Shown here: positions 40,380-52,955 of the stretch, in pieces
Position numbering within the stretch: the stretch's first letter is position 1
Layout of the letters: each line of letters starts with the position of its first letter
Source of the DNA: Chaetoderma sp. LZ-2023a
Lineage: Eukaryota; Mollusca; Caudofoveata; Chaetodermatida; Chaetodermatidae
Direction of reading: 5' to 3'
Assembly: GCA_034401795.1 (NCBI GenBank)
Contig: CM067372.1
Coordinates: 33,335,045 to 33,399,044 of the forward strand
Length of the DNA stretch: 64,000 nucleotides
Program-made: the position numbers and the translations under genes
Notes under the pieces: generated by a model
Told to the model about the DNA's origin: nothing
What the model saw: the letters and a program-made list of their open reading frames with translations, nothing else
The model's database searches: none

Positions 40380-43310
40380 ATGACCCATTCAACCAGAGCC
40401 TGTAAAGACTTCAAGGAAAAAGAAGACTGCACTACAATTGGACCAAATTATGACCACAGACAATCTGATAATGATCTAAATAGTAACAAAGATGGATCTA
40501 TCAAGCATGATCACCGGAACATGTCTACACCAAACGAAAATATATGTATATATACCAATGCTGATAACTTAATAAATAAAAAGGCAGAATTAGAAGCAAT
40601 AGTACATAACGTCCATCCAGCACTTATTTTAATTACTGAGATTTTTCCGAAAAACATGGCTGTAAGTAACAATATAAATCTATGTGGATTACAGATTGAT
40701 GAATACAACCTGGAAATCAATAATACGCCCAAAAGAGGAGTTGCCATATATACGCATGAAACAATAAATGTCCAATATTGCGATATAATAAACAATGACG
40801 CCTTTGACGAATCTCTGGTGTTCCTGGACGACTAAGCAAAAAGAAAAGATATTAGTTGGGTGTATATACAGAAGTCCTTCTTCAGATATATCAAACAATA
40901 ATTACTTATTAAATCAGCTGAATGCTATAGGAAAATATATGGCAGACCACATTTTAATAGCAGGGGATTTTAATTTCCCAACCATTAACTGGACCACTGG
41001 ACTTGCAGGCAGTACTGAAGGGGACAAATTTCTTTCAACTCTAAGAAAAATTTCCTTCAACAACTAGTTACTAAGGTAACACGTCATAGAATAAACCAAA
41101 CCTCTAACAAATTAGATCTTGTACTAACTAACAATACTAATGCTGTCTACGAAATAACCCACCTTCCTCCTTTAGGCAAGAGTGATCACGACATTGCAAA
41201 TCTCATTGCACCCAGATTTATTAAGATCTCCCAAGGAAATAGCTAAACCTAAATTGTTGCTGAATAAGGGGATGTATGGAGAAATACGTATCAAATTAGA
41301 GAGTGCTAACTGGCAGTATTTGTTACATATGAACTCGATATCAGAGACGCGTGGAACCACCTACACGAAAGTCTAAGTAGCCTGAAGAACCAATATATTC
41401 CAATATCTAATAAACGCAATAGGAAAAGATCAGTGTGGCTTAATCACAGTGCATCTCAATCGCTCATAAATAAAAATAGAACATATAAAAAATACAGGCA
41501 AACAAAGGCACCAAGTGATTATGCTCTTTACTAAACTGCATGAAATAAAGCAACATGATGTGTCAGAGAAGCAAAGCTGTCTTTCGAACAGAGAGTGGCT
41601 TCAGAATGTAAAACTAAGCCCAAATCATTTTGGAATTATGTCAAAAGTAAAACTACACTTAGGGAATCAATAACCAGTTTGAAAGACCCAATGAATGGTT
41701 CATTATCCACAAGTGACAAAGACAAATCTGATATTCTAAATAACTTCCTTGCCAGTGTATTTACGGCCAAAAACTTAGACTCTGTTCCAATCGTGTCCCT
41801 CACAGGTAAGGAACCTGTTTTAGCAGACATCATAATAACACCTACTGCTGTAGAAAAGAAACTCAGGAACTTAAACCCTAATAAGAGTCAAGGCCCAGAT
41901 GAAATACCAGCAAGATTACTTAAAGAAGTAGCTAAGGAAATCAGTGTACCTCTGCATAATTTTTAATAAATCTTTAGAGGAGGGCATGTTACCCACCATC
42001 TGGAACACTGCTGATGTCTGCCCTATTTACAAAAAGGGATGTAAAAGTGACCCTAGCAACTATAGACCAATCAGCCTTACATGTATCCTGTGTAAGGTTT
42101 TAGAGTCTTTATTACGAGATGAAATCATTAATTTTATGGAAACAAATTACCTATTTTCCAAATGCCAACACAGGCTTAGAAAAAACAGATCATGCAAAGT
42201 TCAACTCATGGAATACATCGACTACCGTACTTCTAAATTAGACACAGGTGAATCAGCAGATGCAATATATTTAGATTTCTCGAGGGCTTTTGACAGCGTC
42301 CCACATACCAGGTTACTTATGAAATTAAAAAGTTATGACATTGGGAATAAAATAGTTCAGTGGATCAAAAACTACTTAACTAGCAGGAAGCAGAGGGTAA
42401 AAATCAATGACACAGTCTCAGAGTGGGCAGATATCTCTAGTGGCGTTCCAGAGGGGAGTGTTATTGGACCTACCCTGTTTCTAATATATATATAAATGAT
42501 TTGCCTGATTTAGTCACATGCTATTGCAAAATTTTTGCAGATGATACGAAAATATATGGTAATCCACTAACCCATCATATACAAGATGACATTAACAAAG
42601 TATGTAACTGTGCACACACATGGCAGCTAACCTTCAACACAGCTAAAACCCACGTTTTACATTTTGGCAGAAACGACCCCATCACTAAGTACTATATGAC
42701 AGATTCCACCGAAATACAGACAATCACAATGTCGGGAAGTGAAAAGGACCTGGGAGTGTATATCGATGAAAGTTTAACATTTGACGTACACCTCAATGCT
42801 ATGGTGTCCAAGGATAACCAAATACTAGGAATCATAAAGAGAACATTCCGACACATAAATCCTAGCATCTTCATTTTACTTTATAAATCCTTGGTGAGAC
42901 CAATACTAAAATATTGTAATTGCATATGGTCGCCCATGTTCAAAAGACAATCCCAACTAATAGAACGGGTCCAGCGTAGAGCTACAAAAATTATACCAGA
43001 GATGAGAAATTACAGCTATCCAGAACGACTTACCATGCTAAACTTAGTGTCATTAAAATACAGGCGTATCCGTGGAGACCTAATTGAAACATAAAATCAT
43101 ACACAATCAATACAACATTGACAAAAATACGTTCTTCACACCCTCCACCAATACTCAGACTAGGGGACACAGCATTAAGGATATTCGTAAATGTCCAACC
43201 GAGTAGTACCATACTTGAACTCACTAACAGCTGAGGCTGTAGGGGCACATACTCTTGAAGTATTTAAAATAAAAGTAGGCAATCACTATAGGGAAATAAT
43301 CCATAACTAT
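40380..43310 (+). pseudogene. CR1-like LINE, ORF2 remnant with several frameshifts
   Basis: Degenerate endonuclease-reverse transcriptase. Endonuclease blocks: YTNADNLINKKAELEAIV at 40550, KRGVAIYTHE at 40730, GCIYRSPSS at about 40858, AGDFNFPTINW at about 40963, then SDHDI at about 41180. RT: NKSQGPDEIPARLLKEV at 41880, SNYRPISLTCI at about 42055, IYLDFSRAFDSVPH (motif A) at 42265, SGVPEGSVIGPTLFLIYI (motif B) at 42440, KIFADDTKIYG (catalytic FADD) at about 42530. C-terminal: RVQRRATKIIPEMRNYSYPE and LKYRRIRGDLIET. Breaks lie near 40820, 41045, 41190, 41540, 41962 and 42493. Motif style fits the CR1/L2/Jockey group. Confidence 0.9.
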
Positions 43311-43513
43311 GACTAGAATTTACATAAATTCCGAACAATAACAAGCCATAGGCTTATGTTCTGTGGATATAATGATGTGTATCTTCACCTGGGGGTGGGG
43401 GTGGGGGGGGGCAAAAGTGTGGGTGAGAGGCCAAAACCTGGGGTCGCTATACCGGATACACTATGCGAGAGGAAAACCCCAGGGGGACGATAGCGATCAA
43501 ATTACGCAGTACG

Positions 43514-43590
43514 GGAGTTGTTTCCCCTCTGCTGCGAGTGGAGGATTACCGCCAGTGGAGTGTGTATGATACCTCTATTCGATCTCGGGG
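43514..43590 (-). repeat. Right arm of inverted repeat flanking LINE C
   Basis: Reverse complement of the blocks at 39961-40083 (GTGGAGGATTACCGCCAGTG, ATGATACC, CGATCTCGGGG), about 85% alike by eye. Confidence 0.75.
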
Positions 43591-43599
43591 CTATTACAC

Positions 43600-44154
43600 G
43601 TCTTGACTTTTTTTAATTCAAATCAATTCAAGTAAATGTTATTTGTTTATTTAAATACAAGATGACGGGCCTCTTACATGCATTATTACGTATGCATGAC
43701 ATAACATTACAAACCATGAATACACACGAGACAATTCGACAATTAAATACATTTACCTGTTCTGCTTGGAAATATAATCTTGGAAATAGACAGGTGTGTA
43801 GGGTATGGACAGTCTGGAGGGGAGGGGGTGGGGTGCGTTGTGTTAATTAATCAATTATTAATAAATGTGAACATTCAAACCAGAATGCGTGACATTAAAA
43901 AAAAATTGTAACCTTTTAGAGGGTTAATGTGTGTAATGAAGCGAAATAAATCTTTAACATATTATGATTTCATCCCGTACAAATTATTATATAATGTTTT
44001 TAATTGCGAAGTTGAATTATGGACTCGTGTCTCTAATTCAATTTCACAACTTAAAAAATTATGTTAATTTATAAGTGACGAAATCGTCATTTGTTAAGAT
44101 TTACATACATACATAGATACATACATAAAGTTTACTGTCGTGTAGGCTAGTTAG
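43600..44154. other. No gene seen
   Basis: AT-rich DNA; nothing supported. Confidence 0.35.
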
Positions 44155-44632
44155 CACGTGACATGTCTTCGCTGTCTTCATAGTATTCGTCTTCCAGTAC
44201 TTGTTTATCTGACATGTTGGTGCGGACGGGAGTGATAGGAAAGTCAGTCTTGTAAGCAATGTCCTTGTAGAGCTTATCTAACCTCCCTTTGAAAGTGTTG
44301 ACTAAAAGGGTGCTGATACAACTGTGTCTGGCTGGCTATTCCAGTGATTTATGATCATGTGGCTGAAAAAAACGTTTACTTGTGTCCGGCTTAACTCGCT
44401 GTTTACTGTGCCCTCGTGTACGATCCCATTTGTCCAGTGGTAGCGGTTCAGCATAGTCCACATCATAGACGTTGTAAGTGTACTTATAGGCGACGCAGAC
44501 GTCGGTAGACTAAGCTTGACAAGTTCAGCGCGTGGAGACGTTATTCGTATAGTATGTCTTTAAATAACGGTATGGCCTTTGTAGCACACCGTTGAACATT
44601 TTCTAGTCGGGTTTTTTTTATACAATGGCGAC
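44155..44632 (-). pseudogene. CR1-like LINE 3' end (RT C-terminus)
   Basis: On the - strand, successive frames give LENVQRCATKAIPLFKDILY, then RLHALNLSSL, a VNVFFSHMIINHWNSQPDTV block and VNTFKGRLDKLYKDIAYKTD. The frame ends with an acidic tail and stop at about 44152. This order is the conserved C-terminus of CR1-type RTs. It is cut upstream by the 31-bp minisatellite at 44638. Confidence 0.78.
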
Positions 44633-44637
44633 CAACT

Positions 44638-45141
44638 GACAGACTGGCAGTGAAAATCGTCCACAATTGACAGACTGATAGTGAAAGTCGTCCACAATTG
44701 ACACACTGATAGTGAAAATCGTCCACAATTGACAGACTGCCAATGAAAGTCGTCGACAATTGACAGATTGCCAATGAAAGTCGTCGACAATTGACAGACT
44801 GCCAATGAAAGTCGTCCACAATTGACAGACTGCCAATGAAAGTCGCCCACAATTGACAGACTGAGAGTGAAAGTCGTCCACAATTGACAGACTGATAGTG
44901 AAAATCGTCAACAATTGACAGACTGCCAATGAAAGTCGCCCACAATTGACAGACTGATAGTGAAAATCGTCCACATTTGACACACTGATAGTGAACGTCA
45001 TCCACAATTGACAGACTGATAGTGAAAGTCGTCCACAATTGACAGACTGATAGTGAAAATCATCCACAATTGACATACGGGTAGTGAACTCGTCCACAAT
45101 TGACACACTGACCGTGAATGTCGTCCACAATTGACAGACTG
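44638..45141. repeat. 31-bp minisatellite, about 16 units
   Basis: Tandem TGACAGACTGATAGTGAAAG plus TCGTCCACAAT, period 31. Because 31 is not a multiple of 3 and the unit lacks stops on the - strand, long repetitive frames appear in all - frames; these are not genes. Two diverged units recur at 46146-46215. Confidence 0.95.
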
Positions 45142-45400
45142 CGCCGTTGGTGGCCAACACAGTTTATTTTCATAATATGCTTACCTCCTGATTGACAATG
45201 AAATGAACAAAATTTTCGAGCATATCTGAGACTGGATCTCGATTTCGTATGTCATATAGGCCTAACTTATTGTGTATGCATTTGTTAGCTAACAAAAAAG
45301 AAAGCCCGCTGATTATTGAGAAAAATTTTACAACGCTGTTGATGACTGTCAATAAAGTTGCTCGAAATATCTAAGGCAGGTCTTGCAACATCGACTGCCC
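45142..45400. other. Spacer
   Basis: No feature seen. Confidence 0.35.
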
Positions 45401-45475
45401 TGCTGATTATTTTGAGAACAATTTGACTGAAAGTTGCATCAACGATTTTCAGCCAAATTGTTATCAAAATTTTGC
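45401..45475. repeat. Stand-alone hairpin, arm family of R1
   Basis: TGCTGATTATTTTGAGAACA with a complementary right arm; loop reduced. Confidence 0.7.
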
Positions 45476-45496
45476 CTAGTGACAATTGTATTATCA

Positions 45497-45580
45497 GCTG
45501 ATTATTTTGACAACAATTTGGTGGAAAGTTGTTGCTGCTATAGGCAGCAACAGTATTCAGTAAACTTGTTATAGATATAT
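45497..45580. repeat. Stand-alone hairpin, arm family of R1, diverged
   Basis: GCTGATTATTTTGACAACAA, GTTGCTGCTATAGGCAGCAA centre, right arm partly decayed. About 20 bp from the previous hairpin. Confidence 0.65.
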
Positions 45581-45870
45581 TTGTTTTTATTTACACCATA
45601 AGAAATATAGAACTAGTATTGTATTGTACTATGCTATGCTTAATATGCGCTCACTTTGGAAGCCAGCAAAATAATGACCAGCATTAGGTAGGTATGTAGT
45701 TTGGTTTATTGGCCACTGACACCTAGGTGTATTCGAGCCATGACCAGCATTAGCATTACGAGAATGGTTTTATACGAACAATTGCTCGCCGGCGAAGACA
45801 ATATCGTCTGAAATAATGGCGCCCGCAAATATCTATCTAAAATGACGGCTACACTCCAAATTAGTTACTG

Positions 45871-46035
45871 CACAGGCTTTCGTCCATCCATCCCTCTACC
45901 ACATATTCCCTCTACTATATATAATATACACAAGGTATGAAACCTTCACCTGTGGGCACCATTGTCAGAAAGCTGATTGGTTGTTTTGTTGTCAAAATCC
46001 GCTGGGATGGATGGACGAAAATTCAAAGGCCTGTG
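45871..46035. mobile_element. Fold-back element with 7-bp target duplication, deleted copy
   Basis: Same ends as 38950-39238 (CACAGGC...CAAAGGCCTGTG) but most of the right arm is deleted (165 bp in total). Flanked by GTTACTG on both sides (45864-45870 and 46036-46042), confirming a 7-bp target duplication. Confidence 0.85.
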
Positions 46036-46042
46036 GTTACTG

Positions 46043-47027
46043 TCCATAAAGTAACAAATAGTCCTAAATTTAGCTAGGATATATATCTTTTATGAATAGA
46101 TGAGAACTTTAAATGACTAGGCCATGTTAGATAGACTGACCTAGCCTGTTTGACAGATTGACAGGGAAAGTCCTCCAAATTTGACAGACTGACATTGAAA
46201 GTGAAGTCGGCCATGTCGAAGCGAGCTACGCGTCCATGTCGACATGTGTTTTGTCCTGAACAAATAAGTCGTGCGGTGTGTTGGTGGTGTGTGCTTACAG
46301 AATGAACACGTGACATATTCATGAATGAGTTGTTTGAATCTTTCCCGCCAAATTTAAGGTCAGTATTTCGTGACTAATCATACTAATATCGGTGTTTATT
46401 TAATATTTTTGTCATATATTCTTTGCAAGTACTATTGACTGTTGGATATTTTAGAACAAGTATTAAACCCGAGAACTATAGACTGAGAGGGTAACTCTTA
46501 GCTCCATTTCTCTGTTAACACGACTGTAAAGATGAGTAAATCTGCAAACACAAACACTTAAGTCTAGTAGTCCACTCATTATAGTTTCATATTTCATGAT
46601 ATCAAATATGAGGTCGCGACCTTTGACCTAAAACTTAGTTGCTCTACTTTTAAGATTAATGACTTCAAAACCAACTTGTATGAAAGTGTCCCTTTAATAA
46701 TAATTTTCACAATCGAGCTTCCGCCGCGTGTTCGTTTCACGCGCTCTGTTATATTAACGTTTAAAGTTATCCTGAGGCAATAAGATTAGGAAAGTATTTC
46801 AGTGACGATCGTCTTCTGACCCGCCATTTTAGATATTTGTCGCCTCTGTTATTTGGGATTCTATTGTTGTCGCTGTCGCGCAAAGCCCAGTATAAAATTA
46901 TTCTCATAACGCTAAAGCTAGGAATCCATTAACGTGTATGCTTATCCGAATGAGTGATTCCATTTGTATGTATGCATACGCGAATATGTGTCCCAAAGCA
47001 GTGATTTTATTATATGCCAATCAAGAG
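46043..47027. other. No gene; minisatellite traces
   Basis: Two diverged 31-bp units at 46146-46215. A locally GC-richer stretch at 46720-46880 might be promoter-like but has no supported exon. Confidence 0.35.
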
Positions 47028-47028
47028 G

Positions 47029-47098
<70 letters not shown>
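47028..47098. repeat. (TAC)n microsatellite
   Basis: About 23 perfect TAC units. Confidence 0.97.
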
Positions 47099-47835
47099 TC
47101 ACCCACACCCACGAAATATCAATGTCATTGGTGACACGGTGTGGGTGGGGTGGGGTCGATGGGGTTGGCAATCACTGCAGTAAAAACATACCATCTATAT
47201 CTTCACATCCTCGTAGTTTAGCAATAGGCCTATGTTTTATAAGTATGTTAGTTCGAAATTGGCGTCTTTATGTTCAGGATTGCTGGCATCAAAGATGCAT
47301 GAAATATGTTCTAATTAATTCTATCAGCCTCTCACATTCCAGCACACTTTCTATAAATTTACCTTTCATTTTCGGTACACATGTACAGAATAGTCGCATG
47401 TGGATTTGGGGAAACCCGATGAATGATGCAATAATAACGTAATTTCAATGCTGTCTATCTGAATGAAATCTCTACATGTAGGGATCAGATTTGGATACAG
47501 GCAGGATACACATACGGACATATGGAATTATACTATCTATTTGTAATTAAAAAAACAAAAACAGATACAGATACGCAGACGTATACACATATACATATGT
47601 GGTATTGGAATCCTAGCTTAATGATACTGTTGGCCTCTGAGGTGAATGGATCTATTGCTGCAACAACTGTCAACCAAATTGTTCTCAAAATATCCAGCAA
47701 GACTCAATGTAGTAACACATCCTTAAGATATTTCGAGCAATTTGATTGACAGCTTTATGAAATTCTTCTAAGAATAATCTATTTTGGGATTTCAATATCG
47801 CTAGGTAACAGCTCTACATACAATTAGTTAAGAGC
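47099..47835. other. No gene; single hairpin arm
   Basis: A right arm of the R1-type hairpin near 47655-47702 (CAAATTGTTCTCAAAATATC). Nothing else. Confidence 0.4.
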
Positions 47836-47917
47836 GATCAGATAGGTTATACAATTTGTTGTTCGGCCTGCATTAATGCCTATGGGTCGCACAACAAATT
47901 GTACAATCTATCTGATC
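47836..47917. repeat. Hairpin with GATCAGATAG arms
   Basis: GATCAGATAGGTTATACAAT and its complement at 47888-47917 around a loop of about 25 bp. Only copy in this window. Confidence 0.8.
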
Positions 47918-48916
47918 ATGTAAGCCGCCTTTAGGCCTATGCCATATGCGTAATCGAGATGCGACATGAAATATATTTCCACAGATGAGTAGGTAAGATG
48001 CTAAGCACATGCACGAGCTGACATGCAGTGACATGCTTAGCTACTGATTGAGCCGTTTCGAACACATTTCACACTTATCTTGAATGTGTATACATATATG
48101 GCATAGGCTTAGCTAATTGTATGTACAGCTGTTAGCTAATGATATTGAAAGCGCGGCAATGATTATTGTGATAATAATTTTATAATGTTGCTGCCACTTT
48201 AGTCAGCAATGACTCAATCAAATTGATAGAAATATCTTTAGAATGTGTTACGATATTGAAAGTCCTGCTGATTATTTGGCAAATAATTTTGAAGGAAAGT
48301 TGTTGCTGCAATCAGTCAAATTATTATAAAAATAGCTAGCCTAAAACCTTTCATGTCTACCGTAGGAAATACACAATTAGAATCGAACTACTAAATGCTT
48401 ACTACACGCTATAGAGACCTACAGCTCAAATCTGAGGCCAACAGTATGCTGACTATCTTTAGCACTACAAGAACGGTTTACACCGAACTCTACCCGATAG
48501 TAAGAACAATAGAATCCCCAAATAGTGGTGGCTACATATATCGTATTAAAATGGCGGCGATCGTCACTGGAATTTTCAAATATTTTCTTAACCTTATTGC
48601 CTCAGGATAGCTTTAAGTAATATCAGTTTCTCTATTTTGAGGAAGACATATCTCAAATATGGATTGTAAATATGTATATTTAAACAAGTTAATCAATAAA
48701 TCCATTTGGGGTTTCCTACTTCCTAGTTTTATTTCATATTTTTATTTTATTGGGATGTATACCAGTGAAAAAAACGGCGACTCAAACACGACTTGTGAAG
48801 CTATGTAGGTCAGCATTTGACAGTTTGTATTTAGAAGCTTCTGTCAGGTAGAGAGAATGTTGAATAGCGGTGATTATTGACCAATCAATCAAAACGTTCC
48901 TATTGATTTGACCAAG
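47918..48916. other. Spacer with two diverged hairpins
   Basis: Degenerate R1-type hairpins at about 48156-48235 and 48262-48335. A CCAAT motif (TTGACCAATCAATC) at about 48877 lies just upstream of the candidate first exon at 48917. Confidence 0.45.
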
Positions 48917-49230
48917 ATGCAGTTACGATCCGCCAAGAAAACAAAGGCGTTAGAGAACAATAGCTTGAGAAAAAGTGAAAAGACTCGCAGATCATTTCGC
49001 GTGAGCGGAGTTCAAGGAGCTGCCCTGACAGCTGTCAGTCCAGTAACCATTTCTACTGTGGTCAGGGACTCGGATTTGACCACAACAACAACATCGACCC
49101 CGATCAGACCGTCGTTTGTTTTGCGTGAGTCAACGCGTGACCGGTCACTGGACGAGGGAGATGCATTTGATATGGAAGGCTGGACGTCTATTAACGGCTT
49201 GCTGTCAACGCCAGGAATTCACAGTAATAC
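48917..49230 (+). CDS. Probable first coding exon of an unknown host gene
   Basis: ATG at 48917 in a good context (ACCAAGATGC) opens 104 codons and ends at a consensus donor (AATAC|GTAAGT) at 49231, leaving two bases of a split codon. The protein starts with a basic, nuclear-signal-like stretch (MQLRSAKKTKALENNSLRKS, then EKTRRSFRVSG). A Thr/Ser-rich low-complexity middle and an acidic piece (SLDEGDAFDMEGW) follow. I do not recognise it. Local composition is richer in GC than its flanks, as expected of a host exon. No matching second exon was found before the repeats that follow. Confidence 0.5.
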
Positions 49231-49710
49231 GTAAGTTAAGATTTTTCTCGCAGATATTGTAGTGTAATTCATGTTTTGAGGTGACCTCTGACAAGCGCAT
49301 GCATCATTCCTGTCTTCATCTGAGTGGTCATAATCAGTGTATGAAGCGCTTTCATTTATGATTCTTCAGTACTTCACCTCTGCCTAGAAAGTGACCAGAC
49401 TGACAGCAACATCTTCCAGTCAAATTATTTACAAAAGCCTTACAATTGCTAGCAAGTTATCGAAGTTTAGATTATTACAACTGTGACCAACAACTCAAAT
49501 TATGACATGAGTTGTTGGTCACATTTGAGGTGTACTGTTAAGAGACTAACTTTTATACTCGTTTTTTGAGAATTAATAATCAGCTGATGGCTTGGACATG
49601 CTAGCACCTGAATAGTGTGCACATATTTTGAATGAAACTCATTGGCTGACTTTCACTCAAATTCTTTTCAATTGGCTTGACAATTGGCAGATCATACATG
49701 TAGGTGTACC

Positions 49711-49712
<2 letters not shown>
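49231..49712. other. Putative intron, hairpin arms
   Basis: Begins with GTAAGT. Contains an inverted pair AACAACTCAAATTATGACAT / ATGACATGAGTTGTTGGTCA near 49490-49525 and a diverged hairpin arm near 49425. No exon seen. Confidence 0.4.
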
Positions 49713-50206
<494 letters not shown>

Positions 50207-50684
50207 AGTTTTGAAATAATATGTCTATAATATGTCTACATTTCTTTAGAAATGTCTTAATTGTCCGAAAAATATCCTATTTTAACCCTTTGAACCTTGA
50301 ATTTATTTTGACAAAGGTGGTGGCTCAGCACCAGAGTCCTGTCAATTTAGTTTCAAAATATTCACCAGCTGTCCTCTATACATGCATAGTCTGTCATGAA
50401 ATGCTGGAATTTGAATGGTTAAATTCTACTTCTAGATCTACATATTCAGGGCTAGAATTAACTACTAATCCTGTGATCCGTAGGCATTTTTTGCATACAG
50501 AGCAGTAACGGATCAATGCTTTAGGATAGTAACTGATCCGGCTGGATCCCTTTTTCAGCAGGAGTAGTTTTATGACACAATTCAAGCAGGATTTGCCGCT
50601 TATTTCATCAATTAGTTAGGGTTTTTGGGGTGTCCTTTTAGCGGTCAAGCTGTCCAAAAATAGCACTTGCTGTGGTCTTCAGAA
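50207..50684. other. Spacer with half hairpin
   Basis: R1-type right arm at 50335-50368 (AGTTTCAAAATATTCACCAG). Nothing else supported. Confidence 0.4.
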
Positions 50685-50802
50685 ATGTCCATTTGCAGGC
50701 CCTGAGAATAATATTTTTGAAAATTTATCATTCGATAAACGAGCCAGTCATTCCAATGGTAAATTTAAAAAAATACTATTCTCTTGGCCTGCAAACAAAC
50801 AT
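50685..50802. mobile_element. Fold-back MITE with ATGTCCAT ends, diverged copy 3
   Basis: ATGTCCATTTGCAGGCCCTG to CTTGGCCTGCAAACAAACAT, centre GAGCCAGTCATTCC. More diverged than the copies at 8778 and 18293. Confidence 0.78.
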
Positions 50803-51209
50803 TATATATGGGAACATTTTGGCTTCTTGACTATTAAATGATTAATTATCTTATTAATATGGTGTAAATGGGGCTATCCTTATTCTTACCCCTCACGAAG
50901 AGTGGTAACTCAAATTTATTTCTGTTATTTAATTTTACAGCTTTCTTCGTATGGCGAAAAAAGCGTCATAGAAGTATTGCGATACATTGAACACATTATA
51001 GATAATTTTATTTATAGTGTTTTAACCAGTTTCGTGGCAAACCGAAAGCCCATAGTAAACCTATGGGAGGGGTTAGAATCAAGATATAGCCCTAAATGGT
51101 GCATTCAAAACATTTGATTAATTTTATATTCTGTGAAGTACTACAGTTATGGGATCAGTACAAAATCTGTATGGATCACAAATAAAAACAAACAATATAT
51201 GGCGAGAGA

Positions 51210-51210
<1 letters not shown>
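50803..51210. other. No gene seen
   Basis: An acceptor-like TTTAATTTTACAG at about 50940 is followed by a stop after about ten codons. Nothing supported. Confidence 0.35.
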
Positions 51211-51305
<95 letters not shown>

Positions 51306-51306
51306 C
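51211..51306. repeat. (GCAC)n microsatellite
   Basis: About 24 perfect GCAC units. Confidence 0.97.
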
Positions 51307-52244
51307 TTATGTAGCAGGACATCTAAATACTATAATAGAGATAATCATTTATATATATCTGACAAAAACTATTTATTGATCTGATTTAAACAGCTATTTT
51401 AACACTTTAATAGAGGGTTCATACTAGTCATGGAAATCCTGGAAAGTCATGGAATTTGACAATTTAAATTCCTGGCCTGGAAAGTCAGTGTTGTTATTAC
51501 ACCACAAAAATATCCATTACCATTCAATCACTACTTACTAAATCAATTATCTGCATTAGCTACCAGAATAAGATTTTTATGCTTGCATACACTCCTCCCC
51601 ATGCCTATTCCTATAAATATGAACCCTCAACCAGGCTACTGGTTAGGTCCATCTCCAGTATATTAACTGATATAGACTGGCACCAGTCTACTCACTCCAT
51701 AGTGACGCCTGTCACTAAGCGCGCTTGCGCATGCGCACTGGAACCCAAATAGGAAACAGATTCACTTTTCAATTATTCTGCAAGCAGAACAACTGCACAA
51801 ATATTATCAGAAAGTTTTTATAGCTTTGCGCTGTGTCAGTTTACTATTGAAGGACTTCCTCACGCTAAGATATGCCTACTATGAAGTCTATCCTCCCAAA
51901 ATTATGTGTTTGGAAGTATTTCGTGGTTATATTGAACTTTATAACTATGTATATAAATGTTACCGGTTTGCATGGTAACAACTTTAATATGCCTAAGTCA
52001 TCATCATATAAAAACACTATTACTCCAGTGAGCCCTTAATCACTCTCAGTTAGAAGAAAAAATAGTGCTTTACAAGGAATTATGTTTATTTCGCTATGAT
52101 AGAAAACAATCTTGAATTTGAACTTTCCGGCCTTTCCTTGAAAGGTGTTTGCATGTTTCTAGACTCTTTTTATCGAAATTCTAAGCTGTATGCTTCTTTC
52201 GTAATCTTTTTTCGTTTTTAAGAGTCTGTTTTAACGATCGATAA
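51307..52244. other. No gene seen; possible DIRS leader
   Basis: GCGCATGCGC occurs at about 51726 (GCGCTTGCGCATGCGCACTG), as in DIRS terminal repeats, so part of this may be the left end of the DIRS whose gag follows. Not proven. Confidence 0.35.
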
Positions 52245-52955
52245 ATCAAGTGCACGTCCTCAATCTGTGAACGAGTTCACTCTGTGGAGCATGGAGGACA
52301 TGCCTGTTTTAAGTGCACTACGTGTACTCCCACATCGATGTGCGGGTTTTGCATAGGGTGGTCTGCGTTCGTATCTAAGTTTTTCATTAAGGATTATTCG
52401 TCCTACAGCGCTGCCCTCTGGTCATACTTCCCCTACCTCCGTTGCTAGTAAAACAAAAGCTGTGTCTTGCAATAACTAATATGTCTATTCCAGCAGCAAC
52501 GGAGGGGGGGGGGGGGTGTGTGCCTCTTCGGCGAATTTGGAAGCTGTGTTAGCTTTATTTGCGAGATTTGAATCCTTCGCTGCAGTTTTGACTAAATCTT
52601 TAGACGAAAGGATATCTTCTGCCATCATGGAGGCCAAGAAACAGGAAGTTTCTTCTGGTTCCGACGATAGCCCGAGGGCTAGCGGGCATTCCCGCAAATG
52701 GGGGAAACCGATCCCGCTAACGTCAATGCAGGTTATTAGGTCTCCAGAACTAAAGTCTAGAGCGACAAAGCTCTCGAAGGTGAGCTCGTGCAGGTCACCG
52801 GGTCAAATCGACGTTAGACTTGAGGGTGATAGGCATAACCCTCGAGCAGTGGTGGCGGAGGCGGAAGCTAACGTCCAAAAGCCTTATGCTAATGCCAGTT
52901 TTTCGGTCATACCGGTCGTCAAGATTCTCCGTAGGTCGCTTATAGCTAAGAGTTC
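52245..52955 (+). pseudogene. DIRS gag fragment interrupted by DIRS 3
   Basis: N-terminal part of another DIRS ORF1. VEHGGHACFKCTTCTPTSMC, then GFCIGWSAFV has the same Cys/His spacing as the DIRS 3 gag (HVCFRCALC...HRCNVCAVW). In a shifted frame it continues LEAVLALFARFESFAAVLTK and MEAKKQEVSSGSDDSPRASG, then stops abruptly where the DIRS 3 left terminus begins at 52956. A G run at about 52503-52515 and stops near 52450 break it. It may be the left part of the decayed DIRS seen again at 60369, but this is inference. Confidence 0.65.

Noticed and set aside
40380..43310. An active LINE
   Set aside because: At least six frame breaks in the endonuclease and RT, although the RT motifs are well preserved.
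44541..45160. Long - strand frames with repeats of the type VDDFHYQSVNCGR, resembling a repetitive protein
   Set aside because: They are the translation of the 31-bp minisatellite, which lacks stops in every - frame; no start context, splice sites or conservation.
50940..51117. Second exon for the candidate gene starting at 48917
   Set aside because: The acceptor-like site at about 50940 leads to a stop after about ten codons in the required phase.
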